A stretch of 64,000 bases of DNA. It comes from Protopterus annectens (taxonomy: Eukaryota > Chordata > Ceratodontiformes > Protopteridae). Made by a program: the position numbers and the translations under genes. Where the stretch lies: the NCBI RefSeq assembly GCF_019279795.1, contig NC_056750.1:829674519-829738518 (forward strand), read 5' to 3'. The notes beneath the pieces are model-generated. The model was given only the letters and a program-made list of their open reading frames with translations. It was not told the DNA's origin and searched no databases. Each line of letters opens with the position of its first letter. The stretch's first letter is position 1. Shown here one piece after another: positions 61,597-64,000 of the stretch.

Positions 61597-62342
61597 GACA
61601 TAGGAGTTCCCTTGGACTGTGTTTTTTGTGGATGATATTGTGGTCTGTATTGAGAGCAAGGTACAGATGTATCAGATCCTGGGGAGGAGGACTAAGACAG
61701 AATATATCTGTGTGAATGAGAGGGAGGCAAGAGGAATGGTTAGAATGTAGGAAGTGCAGTTAACGAAGGCATATGATGTGAAATACTCTGGATCAACAGT
61801 TCAGAGTAATGGTGAGTGTGGAAGAGAGGTATAGAAGGGACAGCATACAGCATGGAGTGGCTGAAGAGTGTCAGCAGTGATCTTTGACAGATGGTTATCA
61901 ATAACACTGAACTGATGGGTCTACAAGATGGTAGTGAGACCAGCTATGTCATATAAGTTGCAGATGGTACTACTGACAAAAGGCAGGAGTCATAATGTGT
62001 TGGCATAGTACAAAATGTTATGATTTGTACTGTGTGGGTTGAGAATGGACAGGATTAACTATATATTACAATGTCAGCTCAGGCTGTATGGTTTGGAGAT
62101 GAGGATAGAGTAGTTGGATTGTGTTGGTTTGGACATGTGCTGAGGGGTGATGTTGGATATATTGGGGAAAAGATGATAAGGATGGAGCTGCCAGGTAAGA
62201 GGAAAATAGGAAGGCCTAAGATAAGGTGTATGGATGTGGTGACAGAGGGCATGAAGGTGGTTTGTGTGACAGAGAAAGATGCAGAGGATGGGTAGAAATG
62301 GAAGCAGAACATCTGCTGTGGCAAGTCCTAATGGTACTGTCC
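61597..62342 (+). pseudogene. RTE-type LINE reverse transcriptase C-terminal part, first copy
   Basis: Translation gives the RT active box as FVDD (61625-61636) in VFFVDDIVVCIESK, then TKTEYICVNEREARGMVRM, a stop, YSGSTVQSNGECG, VVRPAMSYKLQMVLLTKG, and the C-terminus LCWFGHVLRGDVGYIGEKMI, MELPGKRKIGRPKIRCMDVV, TEKDAEDG. These are hallmark segments of RTE-clade LINE proteins. Several stops and frame changes are present, so it is dead. Only the 3' part of the element remains. Confidence 0.85.
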
Positions 62343-62623
62343 AAAAGAATAGGTAGAAGAAAATGACATCTCTGTTTGGAGAAACCTCATCTGTGCACTT
62401 ATGGAATGGGTGTACAGTACAATTATCTAGTTGATGGTTACTGTGTCTGGACTCAGGTTGGGCTTTAACAATGTGTCTTTGTATTACTTGCTCTGGATTG
62501 TGTGCAGATGCTGTAACACTTTGCCCTCATACATGTAGAAATGTCAATACACTTCCTTTCAAATACATTCGGCTGCTGCTAAGTAGCATAGCAGATCTAG
62601 CTGTCAGAACCTCTGTTGTATAA

Positions 62624-62755
62624 CAGGCAGCAATATACCCACTTACCAATCAATAATGTAGGTATTGATCCACCTTATTAAAGACCATAGCAGGCAGCAA
62701 TGTACCCACTTACCTATCAATAACAGAGGTATTGATCCATCTTATTAAAGACCAC
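62624..62755. repeat. 67-bp tandem duplication
   Basis: CAGGCAGCAAT occurs at 62624 and 62691. Both copies continue through ACCCACTTACC, GGTATTGATCCA and CTTATTAAAGACCA. Confidence 0.92.
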
Positions 62756-63255
62756 ATAATGTACACTCCATAGATTAGTCTCCTGAAAATGACTCAATCA
62801 AGGCAGGCATCCAAACTCTTGTCCCCAATGTGACCTTCTAATGTCATCTACCATAATATCACCAGCAGTTCTGTTAGACTCAGACTTGTGCTGTGGCATG
62901 TGCGTTAAGTACTCTGATTTGTATTTCATAAACATAGATAGGTAGGGACTCTATTCTTACTGCAATCAAGTGTGTTTATTTGTGCATGAGCTGTTGGTGG
63001 ATGTTACAGAGCATTTTACCACAGCCTAAGGGACACTGTCATTTTTTGCTCAGCAGACACTGCTGATGTCATCATTAGCTATATTAGATTATTGGATACG
63101 TGTATGTCACAACCAGGCCATGGTCACACACTGGCCTGACAGGTAGATGTCACCTCATCTTATATAACACAGACAACAGTGACATTACTGCTATTGCGTG
63201 AACAAACATCATGACATCTATTTGCAATTGTGATGGACAGGTTGACACATTAGAT

Positions 63256-64000
63256 GACATAGGAGTTCCCTTGGACTGTGTTTTTTGTGGATGATATTGT
63301 GGTCTGTATTGCGAGTAAGGTACAGATGTATCAGATCCTGGGGAGGAGGACTAAGACAGAATATATCTGTGTGAATGAGAGGGAGGCAAGAGGAATGGTT
63401 AGAATGTAGGCAGTGCAGTTAGCGAATGCATATGATGTGAAATACTCTGGATCAACAGTTCAGAGTAATGGTGAGTGTAGAAGAGAGGTGTAGAAGGGAC
63501 AGCATACAGCGTGGAGTGGCTGAAGAGTGTCAGCAGTGATCTTTGACAGATGGTTATCAATAACACTGAACTGATGGGTCTACAAGATGGTAGTGAGACC
63601 AGCTATGTCATATAAGTTGCAGATGGTACTACTGACAAAAGGCAGGAGTCATAATGTGTTGGCATAGTACAAAATGTTATGATTTGTACTGTGTGGGTTG
63701 GGAATGGACAGGATTAACTATATATTACAATGTCAGCTCAGGCTGTATGGTTTGGAGATGAGGATAGAGTAGTTGGATTGTGTTGGTTTGGACATGTGCT
63801 GAGGGGTGATGTTGGATATATTGGGGAAAAGATGCTAAGGATGGAGCTGACAGGTAAGAGGAAAATAGGAAGGCCTAAGATAAGGTGTATGGATGTGGTG
63901 ACAGAGGGCATGAAGGTGGTTTGTGTGACAGAGAAAGATGCAGAGGATGGGTAGAAATGGAAGCAGAACATCTCTAGTGGCAAGTCCTAATGGTACTGTC
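63256..64000 (+). pseudogene. RTE-type LINE reverse transcriptase C-terminal part, second copy
   Basis: Duplicate of 61597-62342 with FVDD at 63284-63295 and the same stop after GMVRM, so the duplication happened after the LINE died. The C-terminal frame 63730-63954 differs from the first copy by two residues (MLRMELT for MIRMELP). The window ends inside the copy. Confidence 0.85.

Larger units (their letters stand above)
61134..64000 (+). repeat. 1.66-kb direct tandem duplication, second copy runs off the window
   Basis: CAATCAAGGCAGGCATCCAA starts at 61134 and 62795. Matching positions stay 1659-1661 bp apart to the window end (for example the frames at 62071 and 63730). Differences are few, a per cent or two by eye. 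Each unit holds a cluster B-type repeat followed by an RTE LINE 3' part. The second copy may continue past 64000. Confidence 0.95.

Overview
The window looks like repeat-dominated DNA from a vertebrate, most likely a fish or amphibian with a large, transposon-rich genome. The reasons are a recognisable cytochrome P450 family 2 (CYP2) segment, CR1-type LINEs ending in octamer repeats, an L2/CR1-group LINE, RTE-type LINE 3' ends, PIF/Harbinger transposons, and SINEs with a tRNA-like head of a kind common in fishes and amphibians. I cannot name the species. I see no intact host gene, rRNA, CRISPR array or bacterial feature. Almost every long reading frame is a transposon remnant or a by-product of a tandem repeat.

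Layout. 0-6.3 kb: two SINE copies, a palindromic MITE and a 55-bp tandem array next to a LINE 3' end. 6.36-10.05 kb: a PIF/Harbinger transposon whose transposase is split by a 342-bp MITE. 10.2-12.3 kb: microsatellites, another foldback MITE and a cluster of ~300-bp repeats. 12.5-18.9 kb: four CR1 fragments. 19.7-22.3 kb: a Harbinger-type Myb/SANT gene on the minus strand, split by a third MITE. 22.4-32.5 kb: one 10-kb minus-strand LINE insertion ('LINE A') with nested elements. 32.5-38.1 kb: weakly recognisable sequence with a second Harbinger Myb-like remnant. 38.18-38.52 kb: a full-length SINE with a perfect 19-bp target duplication. 41,493-55,365: a nearly perfect satellite of 272 units of 51 bp. 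55.8-59.3 kb: a second, deleted Harbinger copy. 60.3-64 kb: more ~300-bp repeats, then a 1.66-kb tandem duplication carrying RTE LINE 3' ends and running off the window.

The most interesting object is LINE A. A 10-bp direct repeat (CTTGTGCCAT) follows its 3' A-rich tail at 22,428-22,437 and recurs at 32,497-32,506. Just inside the far copy lie exons 3, 4 and 5 of a CYP2 gene, joined without introns. They total 488 nt once a 68-bp insertion is set aside, which equals the CYP2 exon sizes I recall (150+161+177). The last CYP2 base is joined to a segment whose sister copy 2.6 kb away still has a polypyrimidine tract and AG acceptor at the same point. I infer that a LINE lying in a CYP2 intron was transcribed with the upstream exons, spliced, and retrotransposed as a chimeric RNA (5' transduction of host exons).

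Other points of note: the reverse-transcriptase motif PQGSILGP of LINE A is expanded into seven in-frame 27-bp units; a 2A-like peptide lies just before its endonuclease; one SINE head is joined to two different LINE-derived tails; and three MITEs share a central module but have different ends. No active element is evident. The clearest candidate, the first Harbinger transposase, keeps its DDE residues but is interrupted.
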